Assembly (NCBI RefSeq): GCF_007559025.1
Contig: NZ_CP041765.1
Location: 3,593,501-3,657,500, forward strand
DNA: 64,000 nt
Direction: 5' to 3'
From: Tomitella fengzijianii
GTDB lineage: Bacteria > Actinomycetota > Actinomycetes > Mycobacteriales > Mycobacteriaceae
A program made the position numbers and the translations under genes. Positions 23,484-33,731 of the stretch are shown here, in pieces; the first letter of the stretch is position 1, and each line of letters opens with the position of its first letter. Below the pieces are notes generated by a model. That model saw only the letters and a program-made list of their open reading frames with translations. It ran no database searches and was not told the DNA's origin.

Positions 23484-25439
23484 CTACCCGCCGGAAACCT
23501 CGCTGCGGATCCGGTCGACCACCGAGGAATCGGCCAGGGTGGTCGAGTCGCCGGGCTCGCGGTTCTCGGCGATGTCACGCAGCAGGCGCCGCATGATCTT
23601 GCCGGAGCGGGTCTTCGGCAGCTCCTCGACCAGCATGATCGAGCGCGGGCTGGCGATCGCGCCGATCTCTTCGCGGACGTGCTGGCGCAGCTTGGCCACG
23701 ATGTCCTCGCCGCCGCCGTGCGCGCTCTGCTTGAGAATCACGAACGCCTCGATCGACTGGCCGGTGGTCTCGTCGGCGGCGCCCACCACGGCGGCCTCGG
23801 CCACCGCATCGTGCGAGACCAGCGCCGATTCGATCTCGGTGGTCGACAGCCGGTGCCCCGAGACGTTCATGACGTCGTCGACGCGGCCGATCACCCAGAT
23901 GTCGCCGTCCTGGTCGCGCTTGGCACCGTCGCCCGCGAAGTACACGCCGGGGAAACGGTCCCAGTAGGTGCGCTGGAACCGGTCGTCGTCGCCCCACAGC
24001 GTGCGCAGCATGCCCGGCCACGGCTCCTTGACCACCAGGTACCCGCCCTCGTTGTTGCCGACGGGCTTGCCGTCCTCGTTGAACACGTCGGCGACGATGC
24101 CGGGCAGCGGGCGCATGGCCGCGCCCGGCTTGGTGGCCGTGACGCCCGGCAGCGGGCTGATGAGGATCTGACCGTTCTCCGTCTGCCACCAGGTGTCCAC
24201 GACGGGGGTGCGGTCGCCGCCGATGTTCTTGCGGTACCAGACCCAGGCCTCGGGGTTGATGGGCTCGCCCACCGAGCCGATCAGCCGCAGCGAGGACAGG
24301 TCGTACTCGGCGGGGATCTGGTGGCCCCACTTCATGAAGGTGCGGATGGCGGTGGGCGCGCAGTACAGGATGGTGGCCTTGTACTTCTGGACGATCTCCC
24401 ACCAGCGCCCCTGGTGCGGGGTGTCGGGGGTGCCCTCGTACATGATCGACGTCGTCGCGTTGGCGAGCGGCCCGTAGACGATGTACGAGTGGCCGGTGAC
24501 CCAGCCGATGTCGGCCGCGGTCCAGAACACGTCGGTCTCCGGCTTGATGTCGAACACCGCGTAGTGCGTGTACGAGGTGCCCACCATGTAGCCGCCGGTG
24601 GTGTGCAGGATGCCCTTGGGCTTACCCGTCGTGCCCGACGAGTACATGATGTACAGCGGGTGCTCGGCGTCGAAGGCCTCCGGCGTGTGCTCGGTGGACT
24701 GCCCGTCCACCGCGTCCGACCACCACTTGTCGCGGCCCTCGGTCCAGGCGACCTCCTGGCCGGTGCGCTTGACCACCAGCACGGTGTGCACGTCGGGGCA
24801 GCTCTCCAGCGCCTCGTCGACTGCCGCCTTGAGCGGCGAGGCCTTGCCCTTGCGGTAACCGCCGTCCGCGGTGATGACGAACTCCACGCTGCAGTCCTGC
24901 ACGCGGTCGGCGATGGCCTTGGACGAGAATCCGCCGAAGATCACGGTGTGCGGGGCACCGATGCGGGCGCACGCGAGCATCGCGAACACCGTCTCGGGGA
25001 TCATCGGCATGTAGATGGCCACGCGGTCGCCGGTCTTGACGCCCAGTTCGGTGAGCGCGTTGGCTGCCTTGTTGACCTCGTCCTGCAGGTCCTTGTAGGT
25101 GATGGTGCGGGTGTCGCCGCCCTCGCCCTCGAAGTGATAGGCGACGCGGTCGCCCAGACCGTTCTCCACGTGCCGGTCCACGCAGTTGTAGGCGGCGTTG
25201 AGTTTGCCGCCCACGAACCACTTGGCGTGCGGGGCGCCCGACCAGTCGAGGACCTCGGTGTAGGGCTCGGCCCAGGTGATGCGCTGCGCGGCCTCGTCCC
25301 AGAAGCCCAGGCGGTCCTTCTCGGCGCGCTCGTACGCGTCGGCTTTCACGTTGGCGTTCGCCGCGAAGTCGGCCGGCGGCTCGAAGATGCGGCTCTCGCG
25401 GCCGAGCGCGGCGATTGTCTGTTCTGTGGACACTCTCAT
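23484..25439 (-). CDS. acs: Acetyl-CoA synthetase
   Basis: Makes acetyl-CoA from acetate, ATP and CoA in the cytosol. At 651 aa it is full length. YSSGTTGKPKG is the AMP-binding P-loop, WWQTENGQ the acyl-binding motif, and PKTRSGK (Lys614) the catalytic lysine that is acetylated for inactivation in this family. TAAEYR-like N-terminal segments and DIGWVTGHSYIVYGPL are typical of Acs. The ATG has AAGGAG 5 nt upstream; a GTG six bases on is an alternative. It lies 111 bp after the acetate-permease gene on the same strand. Confidence 0.96.
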   Translation of the reverse strand: MRVSTEQTIAALGRESRIFEPPADFAANANVKADAYERAEKDRLGFWDEAAQRITWAEPYTEVLDWSGAPHAKWFVGGKLNAAYNCVDRHVENGLGDRVAYHFEGEGGDTRTITYKDLQDEVNKAANALTELGVKTGDRVAIYMPMIPETVFAMLACARIGAPHTVIFGGFSSKAIADRVQDCSVEFVITADGGYRKGKASPLKAAVDEALESCPDVHTVLVVKRTGQEVAWTEGRDKWWSDAVDGQSTEHTPEAFDAEHPLYIMYSSGTTGKPKGILHTTGGYMVGTSYTHYAVFDIKPETDVFWTAADIGWVTGHSYIVYGPLANATTSIMYEGTPDTPHQGRWWEIVQKYKATILYCAPTAIRTFMKWGHQIPAEYDLSSLRLIGSVGEPINPEAWVWYRKNIGGDRTPVVDTWWQTENGQILISPLPGVTATKPGAAMRPLPGIVADVFNEDGKPVGNNEGGYLVVKEPWPGMLRTLWGDDDRFQRTYWDRFPGVYFAGDGAKRDQDGDIWVIGRVDDVMNVSGHRLSTTEIESALVSHDAVAEAAVVGAADETTGQSIEAFVILKQSAHGGGEDIVAKLRQHVREEIGAIASPRSIMLVEELPKTRSGKIMRRLLRDIAENREPGDSTTLADSSVVDRIRSEVSGG

Positions 25440-25517
25440 CGTCTCCTTAGTGATGTCCGTGCCGGGTGCTTTCCATCCTGCTCGCCCGGGGCCGTCGTGT
25501 GTACCGGTTCAGGCCCG

Positions 25518-25546
25518 CCGCCGGGCCGGCGCTGCCGGCCCGGCGG
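25518..25546 (-). terminator. Hairpin directly after satP
   Basis: CCGCCGGGCCGGC (25518-25530) pairs with GCCGGCCCGGCGG (25534-25546) around GCT, 4 bp beyond the satP stop. It would reduce read-through into acs. Confidence 0.7.
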
Positions 25547-25550
25547 TCGC

Positions 25551-26141
25551 TCAGCGCGGCCCGACCGGCAGCACCGTCTTCTTGAAGGTCGCGTTGGTCA
25601 CGACGGCGAACGACGCGTACCAGGCGGCGACGGCCGTGATGATGCCGAGCCAGCCGCCGATATGCGTCACGGTGTCGTTGCCCGAGAAATCACCGGCCAT
25701 CAACAGGAAGAAGGTGGGCGTCAGCAGCGCGAAGACCGCGACGATGGCCAGGTTGGTGCGCAGTGAGGCGATGAGCATGTAGGTGGTGAAGATGCTCCAC
25801 GCCAGCAGGTAGACGGCCACGCCGTGATCGGCGCTGTTGCCGACGAGGCCCGTCAGGTCGGTCTGGGTGGTGAGGTACCAGAACGAGACCCAGAATCCGC
25901 CGTACGAACAGAACGCGGTGGCTCCGAACGTGTTGCCCTTGGCGAACTCCCACAGCCCCGCCCCGAACTGCACGATGCCGCCGTAGGCGAGCGCGAGGCC
26001 GAAGACCACCGGCTCCGCGTCCACCAGGCCCGCGTTGACGACACTGAGCACGAACGTGGTGAGCGCGAAGGCCCCCAGGCCCAGCGCCCCGGGGTCCGCT
26101 ATGTGCGCACCCGGGATGCGACTGGTCGATGGTTCTGTCAT
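25551..26141 (-). CDS. satP: Acetate/succinate permease, GPR1/FUN34/YaaH (SatP) family
   Basis: A 196-aa inner-membrane channel or symporter with six helices. ADPGALGLGAFALTTF corresponds to the family signature NPxPLGL, and FCSYGGFWVSFWYL matches the conserved YGGFW motif of the pore. GAGGAGGGG precedes the ATG. Followed by acs, giving an acetate uptake-and-activation pair, apt for a strain that degrades lipids and steroids. A CCACCCCC/GGGGGTGG inverted repeat (26227-26248) lies upstream. Confidence 0.92.
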   Translation of the reverse strand: MTEPSTSRIPGAHIADPGALGLGAFALTTFVLSVVNAGLVDAEPVVFGLALAYGGIVQFGAGLWEFAKGNTFGATAFCSYGGFWVSFWYLTTQTDLTGLVGNSADHGVAVYLLAWSIFTTYMLIASLRTNLAIVAVFALLTPTFFLLMAGDFSGNDTVTHIGGWLGIITAVAAWYASFAVVTNATFKKTVLPVGPR

Positions 26142-27427
<1,286 letters not shown>

Positions 27428-27486
27428 CCTCGCCGGCCGCTTGATGCCCCGCGTCACCGACGCGACCCCTGACGGCGGACGATCAC

Positions 27487-27520
27487 ACGAAACCCCCGGG
27501 CCCCCGCCCGGGGGTTTCGT
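27487..27520 (+). terminator. rpf terminator
   Basis: ACGAAACCCCCGGG (27487-27500) pairs exactly with CCCGGGGGTTTCGT (27507-27520) around a 6-nt loop, 60 bp after the rpf stop. Confidence 0.88.
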
Positions 27521-27781
27521 ACGTCCAAAACCCGTGCTGTCATCCGGGAAATGGCGGCGCCCGTCGGCTCCTACGTGCAGAATCAGAAATTCAACCTGAA
27601 CATCCGTCCCATTTTGTACCCGAGGTACAAACCGCGGCGGAAAGTCGGTCGCTCGCGCACATGCGCACATCATGCCCGCGCACGTACTGTCATAGACGGG
27701 GCGCCCGAAGAGCGGCTCGACTCCCTCATGAGGCGCCCGATGTGCGTGAACCCGTCGGCAGGCACAGCCGCCGCGGGCTCC
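27521..27781. other. AT-richer gene-free stretch with palindrome TTTGTACC-CGA-GGTACAAA
   Basis: The gap 27428-27921 carries no supportable gene. Around 27575-27640 base composition drops well below the genome average and contains a perfect 8+8 inverted repeat at 27613-27631, resembling a TetR/GntR-type operator. The plus-strand open frame here has poor codon usage and is rejected. A small RNA or an operator for an unrecognised transcript is possible. Confidence 0.35.
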
Positions 27782-27864
27782 GGGCAGCGTAACCCCCCGA
27801 TGCTGCCCGTGAGACGCACACCCCGGCCGCACCCACCCCTCCCCCCCATTGGGGTGCGGCCGGG
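27782..27864 (-). terminator. Two hairpins after the PucR-type gene
   Basis: CCCGGCCGCACCC (27822-27834) pairs with GGGTGCGGCCGGG (27852-27864). A second stem, GGGCAGC (27782-27788)/GCTGCCC (27802-27808), lies beyond it. The first begins about 58 bp past the regulator's stop. Confidence 0.7.
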
Positions 27865-27921
27865 CCCCAGCCTCCTGGATCCGCCGGCCGTGAGCAGTTC
27901 ACGCCGGACCGGCGCGCACCT

Positions 27922-29319
27922 CTAGTCGGTGAGCACCTCGGACCCGAGCCAATAGCAGATCAGCACGGCCAGTTCGATGCTCGACCGGTTCTGTTGCAGC
28001 GGGCGTCCCAGCATCTCCTCTGCGCGCCGGATGCGGTACTTCACCGTGTTGGCGTGCAGGTGCAACGCCGTCGCCGCCGACTTGTGGCTGGCACCGTGCA
28101 GGTAGAACATGCGGATCGTCTCGCGCAGGCGCGCGGCCGACTCGTCGTCGTCCGCCAGCGGGCCCAGCGTCTCCGCCACCCACGACGAAGTTGCGCGCAT
28201 GTCCGTGCACAACATCGCCACGGCGGACAGGCCGGGTTCGTCGTATCCGGTCGCGCGGCCGGCCGGCCGGTCCGCCAGCGCCGCCACCGAGCGGGCGAGC
28301 ATCGCGTGCGCGTGCGAGCGCCGGAATCCGTCGATCCCCTGGCCCACCGTCCCCAGCGCCACGGACACCTGCTCGCGCGGCCGCGGAGCGCGCCCCGCGA
28401 GATCGGGCGCGGGGTCCCACGCTGCTCGGACCCGCTCCCCGTCGAGCAGCATCCCCGTGACGTGGTCGAGCGGATACCAGGCCCACACGCTCAGCTCGTC
28501 GGCCGTCACGGCCAACGGCCCGCTCGCCGCGCCGACGATCACGCCCAGGTCGCGCACAGCGCGCTCCAGCGTGGCGGCCCCGTCCGCACGGTCGGAGTCC
28601 TCCGGCAGCCACAGCACGGCCGCGATATGGGCCTGGTCCAGGTCGTAACGCAGGTGCGACGCGGCGTCGCGCTCCCCGTTCCCGTCGAGGACCCTGCGCA
28701 CCTGCTCCACCCGCTGACTGTTGCCGCCGGTACGCCAGCGGTCGCGCTCCTCGCAGTAGATCCCGCTGAGCTGCTCGGTGATCGAGTCGATGTACTCGTA
28801 GGACAGGCGGAGCGTGTGGCGCACCGCGGCCAGGATCACCGCGGGATCCGCCCGCCGGTCGCGCTCCGCGGGATCCACCGGCGCCCCCGGCCCGGTCACC
28901 AGCATCGTCATTCGCTGCAGAAAATCGTCCTGCAGCGCCGCCAGCCCCATCCGGTACGAGCGGACGAGCACCTCCACGGGCACCTCGTGCTGCGCCATCC
29001 GACGGGCGAACTCGGCCGCCGCCGCCGGAGGTGCGATCCCCCCGGCCGGAATCCCGTGCCGCAGCGCGTGCAGCACCGTCTCGACGTTGCTGGAGATGCT
29101 GGCGCGCAGCAGATCGGCCCAGTGCCTGTCGCCGCGCATCTCCGCGAAGTGCGACTCCAGAAGCTTCTTGACCTCGGCCGAGTTCGCGTCCAGGTCGCGC
29201 TCCATGTTCGCGGCCACGTCCACCACGACGTCGCCGACCAGATCACCGACCGGGTCCGCGTACGGATCCCTCCCCGGATGCGGACGCTCAGAGCCACCGT
29301 GGATGGGTACTCCCGCCAT
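27922..29319 (-). CDS. PucR/CdaR-type transcriptional regulator
   Basis: A protein of about 465 aa with the C-terminal PucR helix-turn-helix: RETIRMFYLHGASHKSAATALHLHANTVKYRIRRAEEMLG. The central region is GGDEF-like/degenerate as in CdaR regulators, and the N-terminal part (SYRMGLAALQDDFLQRM) fits the RsbT-co-antagonist-like RsbRD domain. Such proteins activate purine, proline or sugar-acid genes, or diverse adjacent fadD/catabolic genes. Divergent from the fadD at 29517. I chose the ATG at 29319; GTG or ATG starts up to 29376 are possible. Confidence 0.8.
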   Translation of the reverse strand: MAGVPIHGGSERPHPGRDPYADPVGDLVGDVVVDVAANMERDLDANSAEVKKLLESHFAEMRGDRHWADLLRASISSNVETVLHALRHGIPAGGIAPPAAAAEFARRMAQHEVPVEVLVRSYRMGLAALQDDFLQRMTMLVTGPGAPVDPAERDRRADPAVILAAVRHTLRLSYEYIDSITEQLSGIYCEERDRWRTGGNSQRVEQVRRVLDGNGERDAASHLRYDLDQAHIAAVLWLPEDSDRADGAATLERAVRDLGVIVGAASGPLAVTADELSVWAWYPLDHVTGMLLDGERVRAAWDPAPDLAGRAPRPREQVSVALGTVGQGIDGFRRSHAHAMLARSVAALADRPAGRATGYDEPGLSAVAMLCTDMRATSSWVAETLGPLADDDESAARLRETIRMFYLHGASHKSAATALHLHANTVKYRIRRAEEMLGRPLQQNRSSIELAVLICYWLGSEVLTD

Positions 29320-29516
29320 GGCCCCAAGATAGTCGCACCGCCCACGCACCGGCTCGGGCGGCCCGGTCGTGACCACGGGTCGGCCCCCGCGCGAACCGCC
29401 TGCGCGACTGGCGGAATCTCACCGGCGGGGGTCACGCGCCCCGGCGGAACAGTCCGCATTCCGGCCCCGGCTCCGCCGCCGCATGGTAGGACCGGTCGTG
29501 ACGAGTGGAGGCACAT

Positions 29517-31085
29517 GTGACAACCGAACCGGCCGCCCCCGGCCTGCCCCCGGTCACCGGCAGCCTGTACCCGGGCACCGTCGCGGAATCGACTCCGGAC
29601 AAGCCCGCGGTGATCCGCCCCGCCACACGCGAGGTGCTCACCTACGGGGACCTCGAAAGCCGGTCGCGGCGCGTCGCCCACTACCTGCGCGGCGCCGGGC
29701 TTAGGCCGGGCGACCACGTCGCCATGATGTCCGGCAACGACGTGCGGATGATGGAGATCTACTGGGGCGCCCTGCGCAGCGGCCTCTACATCACCGCGGT
29801 CAACTGGCAGCTCACCGCTCCGGAAGCCGGATTCGTCATCGACGACTGCGGCGCCGACGCACTGTTCGTCTCCGCCGAGGCCGCCGCGGCCGTGGGCGGA
29901 GAGCTCCCCGCGGTGCCGCACCGAGTGGTGTTCGGCGGCAGGGTCGAGGGGTTCGAGGACTACGACGAGGTTCTCGCCGCCCAGCCGGACGCCCCATTGG
30001 ACGGCCAGCCACGCGGCCAGGACATGCTGTACTCGTCGGGCACCACGGGCCGCCCCAAGGGGATCCGGCCGCCGCTGCCGGCGGGGGACGTCGACGCGAT
30101 CCCCGACCCGTACACCGAGGTGTTCAAACCCATCTACGGGTTCGACTCCGATTCGGTGTACCTGTGTCCCGCGCCGCTCTATCACGCCGCGCCACTGCGG
30201 TTCTGCGGGATGGTGACCTCCATCGGCGGCACCGTGATCCTGATGGACCGCTTCGACGCCGAGGAGTCGCTGCGCCTGGTCGAGCAGTACCGGGTCACGC
30301 ACAGCCAGTGGGTGCCCACCATGTTCGTGCGCATGCTCAAGCTCGCCCCGTCCGTGCGTGAGCAGTACGACGTCTCCAGCATGCGCTGCGCGATCCACGC
30401 GGCCGCGCCCTGCCCCGCGGAGATCAAACGCCGGATGATCGAGTGGTGGGGGCCGGTGATCAACGAGTACTACGCCGCCACCGAGGGCGTGGGGGCCACC
30501 TTCATCGACTCCGAGCAGGCCCTGGCGCACCCCGGGTCGGTGGGCATCAGCGTCCTGGGACCCGCTCACATCTGCGACGAGGGCGGCCGCGAACTCCCCG
30601 CAGGTCAGGTGGGCACCGTCTACTTCGAACGCGAAAGCGCCACTTTCGAGTACCACAACGACCCCGCGAAGACCCGCGCCACACGGCATCCCGAACACGA
30701 CAACTGGGCGACCACCGGTGACATCGGCCGCCTCGACGACGACGACTTCCTCTACCTCACCGACCGGGCGGCCTTCACCATCATCTCCGGCGGCGTCAAC
30801 ATCTACCCGCAGGAGGCCGAGAACGTCCTCACCCTGCATCCCGGAATCCTCGATGTGGCCGTCATCGGCGTGCCCGACGACGAGCTGGGCGAAGTGGCTC
30901 TCGCCGTGGTCGAACCCGCGCCGGGGGTCCGCCCCTGCGCCGAACTCGCCGACGAGCTCCTCGCCTACGTCCACAACGAGATCGCCCACTACAAGGTGCC
31001 CCGCTCAGTGGTGTTCGTCGACGAGCTGCCCCGCACGCCCACGGGCAAGCTGGTCAAGCACCGGCTGCGGGAGCGGTTCGGCTGA
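29517..31085 (+). CDS. Acyl-CoA synthetase (FadD-type, class I adenylate-forming)
   Basis: A 522-aa ATP-dependent acid:CoA ligase. LYSSGTTGRPKGIRPPL is the P-loop, YYAATEGVG the acyl-AMP motif, TTGDIGRLDDDDFLYLTDR the hinge region, and PRTPTGKLVKH the catalytic Lys. The GTG start at 29517 has GTGGAGG at 5-nt spacing. Divergent from a PucR-like regulator, which may control it. The substrate could be a fatty acid or steroid/terpenoid side chain; sequence alone does not decide. Confidence 0.88.
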   Translation: MTTEPAAPGLPPVTGSLYPGTVAESTPDKPAVIRPATREVLTYGDLESRSRRVAHYLRGAGLRPGDHVAMMSGNDVRMMEIYWGALRSGLYITAVNWQLTAPEAGFVIDDCGADALFVSAEAAAAVGGELPAVPHRVVFGGRVEGFEDYDEVLAAQPDAPLDGQPRGQDMLYSSGTTGRPKGIRPPLPAGDVDAIPDPYTEVFKPIYGFDSDSVYLCPAPLYHAAPLRFCGMVTSIGGTVILMDRFDAEESLRLVEQYRVTHSQWVPTMFVRMLKLAPSVREQYDVSSMRCAIHAAAPCPAEIKRRMIEWWGPVINEYYAATEGVGATFIDSEQALAHPGSVGISVLGPAHICDEGGRELPAGQVGTVYFERESATFEYHNDPAKTRATRHPEHDNWATTGDIGRLDDDDFLYLTDRAAFTIISGGVNIYPQEAENVLTLHPGILDVAVIGVPDDELGEVALAVVEPAPGVRPCAELADELLAYVHNEIAHYKVPRSVVFVDELPRTPTGKLVKHRLRERFG

Positions 31086-31123
31086 TATGGGTTTCGGGCG
31101 CGCACGCGCGGACGACGGCGCCC

Positions 31124-32020
31124 CTACCGGCCCGCCTCCGCGCGATACGCGCCCGGCGGCATCCCCATCACCGCGGCGAAGTCCCGCGCGAAGTGGGCCT
31201 GGTCGCTGTACCCGAGTTCTTGTGCCACGTCGGCCAACCGGGAGTCCGGGTCGTCGCGCAGCCGGGCCGACGCCTCCTGGAGCCGGCGCCGCCTGATGAG
31301 CCACGTGGGCGAGTAGCCGATCCGCCGACGGCAGATCCGCTGCAGCCGACGCTGATCCATCGAGAACCGGGCGGCGATATCGGCGACGCGAATCAGCTTG
31401 TCGTCGGATTCGACGTCGTCGACTATCGCATTGATGAGCAGTCCTTCGTCGTCGATGGTGAACTGCCGCAACCAGTCCAAGATGAGGGCGACGACGGCGT
31501 CATCCACCGCAGTGCCATCCCCCGCAGCGCCATCCACCTGAGCGTCGTCCACGTCCACGGGATCCCGCCCGCCCATCGCGGCCCGCACCGCCGGCACCAG
31601 GCGTCCGCCCTTCGGCACTTCCCGCACCGTCCCCGCGATGTCCGCCATGCTCCGGCACGTGAGAATCGTTCCCGCCGCCGGCCGCAGCAGAACGCCCACG
31701 GCCCAGGACCGCCCGCGCAGGTCCACCGTCGACAGACCGCGCTGCGGCCCGTACAGCGCCGCGACCGCCGGTTCGATGACGACGTTCGTTCCCGGGTACT
31801 CCAGGACCGGCTGGGCGAGAACCTCCCCGGCCGGCAGGTCCCACCGCGGGATCCACACGTGCCGGGCCAGCGCCGAAACATCGTGGGGCACGGGCAGGCG
31901 GCGCACGTCGACCCGGTTATCCGGTCGCACGACCCCCTTGCTCTGCGGCGCCGCGCCGCCGACCCCGCCGGCCTCCCCGGTCGCCCCGCCGTCCCCGCCC
32001 CCGAATCCCGTGCCGTCCAC
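31124..32020 (-). CDS. AraC-family transcriptional regulator
   Basis: A 298-aa protein with a C-terminal AraC double HTH: VADIAARFSMDQRRLQRICRRRIGYSPTWLIRRRRLQEA, then LADVAQELGYSDQAHFARDFAAVMGMPPGAYR. The N-terminal half (about 30-160) is the DUF6597-type sensory domain seen in many actinobacterial AraC proteins. The GTG start at 32020 has no clear ribosome site. Divergent from the VOC protein at 32094, 73 bp apart, which is a plausible target. Confidence 0.85.
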   Translation of the reverse strand: MDGTGFGGGDGGATGEAGGVGGAAPQSKGVVRPDNRVDVRRLPVPHDVSALARHVWIPRWDLPAGEVLAQPVLEYPGTNVVIEPAVAALYGPQRGLSTVDLRGRSWAVGVLLRPAAGTILTCRSMADIAGTVREVPKGGRLVPAVRAAMGGRDPVDVDDAQVDGAAGDGTAVDDAVVALILDWLRQFTIDDEGLLINAIVDDVESDDKLIRVADIAARFSMDQRRLQRICRRRIGYSPTWLIRRRRLQEASARLRDDPDSRLADVAQELGYSDQAHFARDFAAVMGMPPGAYRAEAGR

Positions 32021-32093
32021 CCCGCCAAACTACTCCGTGCGCTGTCGCAAAAGTTCAAGATCGCGGCCCGCACCGGCTCCTAGCGTGGACCCC

Positions 32094-32654
32094 ATGAGCG
32101 CAGCCACGAACAACTCCGCACACACCGCCGCCGACGGCGCCCACACAGTGAACGGCACCCCGCGCGGCTTCACCTCGCTCACGCCCTTCCTCGTCGTCTC
32201 CGACGCCGCGGCGGCGATCGACTTCTACGTCGCCGCCTTCGGGGCGATCGAGGTTTCGCGCGTCGAATCGCCCGCGCCGGACGGCGAGGGCGCGCTCGTC
32301 GCCCACGCCGAGCTAGATTTCGGCGACGGCCGCTTGCAGCTGGGCGATCCCAACCCCCAGTACGGCCTGGTCGCCGCTGCGCGCCCGGCAGGGCCGGACG
32401 CCGATTCCGTCAGCAACTCGATGACCCTGTACCGCCCGGACGTCGACGCTGTGGTCGAGCGCGCGCTGGCGGCCGGCGCGACTCTGCGCGAGCCGGTCAC
32501 GGACTTCGTCTCCGGCGACAGGTTCGCGTCGCTGCTCGACCCCGTCGGCCGGCGGTGGAACGTCATGACGCGCACCGTCGACATCAGCGAGGCCGAAAGC
32601 GCACGTCGGGTGGATGAATGGGCCGCGGCGGGCTTTCCAGCGATGGACGGGTGA
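32094..32654 (+). CDS. VOC/glyoxalase-superfamily protein (PhnB-like)
   Basis: A 186-aa protein with a vicinal-oxygen-chelate fold: TPFLVVSDAAAAIDFYVAAFGAIEVSRVE, LDFGDGRLQLGDPNP, SLLDPVGRRWNVMTRTVD. The PhnB/DUF1428-like layout is usually non-catalytic or a resistance/isomerase protein. About 30 polar residues precede the domain. ATG 32094; divergent from an AraC regulator. Confidence 0.8.
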   Translation: MSAATNNSAHTAADGAHTVNGTPRGFTSLTPFLVVSDAAAAIDFYVAAFGAIEVSRVESPAPDGEGALVAHAELDFGDGRLQLGDPNPQYGLVAAARPAGPDADSVSNSMTLYRPDVDAVVERALAAGATLREPVTDFVSGDRFASLLDPVGRRWNVMTRTVDISEAESARRVDEWAAAGFPAMDG

Positions 32655-32666
32655 CCCCGGACAGCA

Positions 32667-32717
32667 GAGGGCGCGTGCTCCGCCTCCCGAGGTTCCGGGG
32701 GTGGAACACGCGCCCTC
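32667..32717. terminator. Bidirectional terminator, VOC gene / oligopeptide ABC operon
   Basis: GAGGGCGCGTGCTCC (32667-32681) pairs with GGAACACGCGCCCTC (32703-32717), one mismatch, between convergent transcription units. Confidence 0.8.
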
Positions 32718-32738
32718 GCGCGTGTGTGCAGCCTGCTG

Positions 32739-33731
32739 CTACACGTTATGGCAGGCCACGTAGTGGTTCTCGCCGATCTCCCGCATCTGCGGTTCCTCTT
32801 CCTTGCACCGGTCCGTGGCCAGCGGGCACCGCGTGTGGAAGCGGCACCCCGACGGCGGGTTGAGCGGCGAGGGCAAATCGCCCTCGAGCGCGTCGAACTC
32901 GTTGTCGTCGGCCACGCCTCGCGCGCGGTCCGGGTCGGGGATCGAGGAGATGAGCAGCCGGGTGTACGGATGCTTGGCCGAGTGCTCTATGCCGTCGCTG
33001 GGCGCGATCTCGCACACCTTGCCCAGGTACATGACCATCATCCGGTCGCTGATGCTCTTGACCACCGCGATGTTGTGCGCGATGAACATCATCGTCAGCT
33101 CGAACTCCTGCTTGAGTTCCTCGAGCAGGTTGAGGATCTGCGCCTGCACCGAGACGTCGAGACTCGACACCGGCTCGTCGCAGATGAGCATCTTGGGCTT
33201 GAGCATCAGGGCACGCCCGATGCACACGCGCTGACACTGCCCGCCGGAAAGCTCGCCCGGGGTGCGGTCCCAGACCGCGTCCGGGTCCAGCCCCACGTTG
33301 GTCAGCATCTCGCGGCCCAGCGTTTCGAGCCGCTTCTTGTCGCGCACGCCCCAGATCTGCAGGCCCTCGGTGATCAGGTGCTTGACCTTGCGCCGCGGGT
33401 TCAGCGACGACATCGGGTCCTGCATGATCATCTGCATGTGGTTGCGGAACTGCCGCAGCGCCTTGGGGTTGAACTTCTGCAGTTCGTAGCCGTCGAGCGT
33501 GACCGTGCCACTGGTGGGGGTGGGCAGCTGCAGCACCGCCCGGCCCGCGGTGGACTTGCCGCAGCCGGACTCGCCCACCACGCCCAGCGTCTCGCCCGCC
33601 AGCAGGTCGAAGCTGATGCCGGACACGGCATGCACCTTCTGCTTGCCCGCATCGAACTCCACGACGAGATCCTCGACGCTGAGCATCGGCTTGTCGTCGG
33701 GGCGCAGGTGCGCCTTGCCTGTTCCCGCCAT
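32739..33731 (-). CDS. Oligopeptide/dipeptide ABC transporter ATPase (OppF/DppF type)
   Basis: A 330-aa cytosolic ATPase energising peptide or nickel uptake. GESGCGKS is Walker A, LSGGQCQRVCIGRAL the signature, LICDEPVSSLD Walker B, and a C-terminal CRFHTRCPLATDRCKEEEP region carries the Cys-rich oligo_HPY motif. Its ATG overlaps the previous stop as TGATG (33731). Last gene of the permease-permease-ATPase-ATPase operon; ends at a terminator. Confidence 0.93.
   Translation of the reverse strand: MAGTGKAHLRPDDKPMLSVEDLVVEFDAGKQKVHAVSGISFDLLAGETLGVVGESGCGKSTAGRAVLQLPTPTSGTVTLDGYELQKFNPKALRQFRNHMQMIMQDPMSSLNPRRKVKHLITEGLQIWGVRDKKRLETLGREMLTNVGLDPDAVWDRTPGELSGGQCQRVCIGRALMLKPKMLICDEPVSSLDVSVQAQILNLLEELKQEFELTMMFIAHNIAVVKSISDRMMVMYLGKVCEIAPSDGIEHSAKHPYTRLLISSIPDPDRARGVADDNEFDALEGDLPSPLNPPSGCRFHTRCPLATDRCKEEEPQMREIGENHYVACHNV

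Noticed and set aside
27551-27925. Plus-strand 124-codon open frame after rpf
   Set aside because: No ribosome site, atypical composition, runs through two hairpins; no family resemblance.
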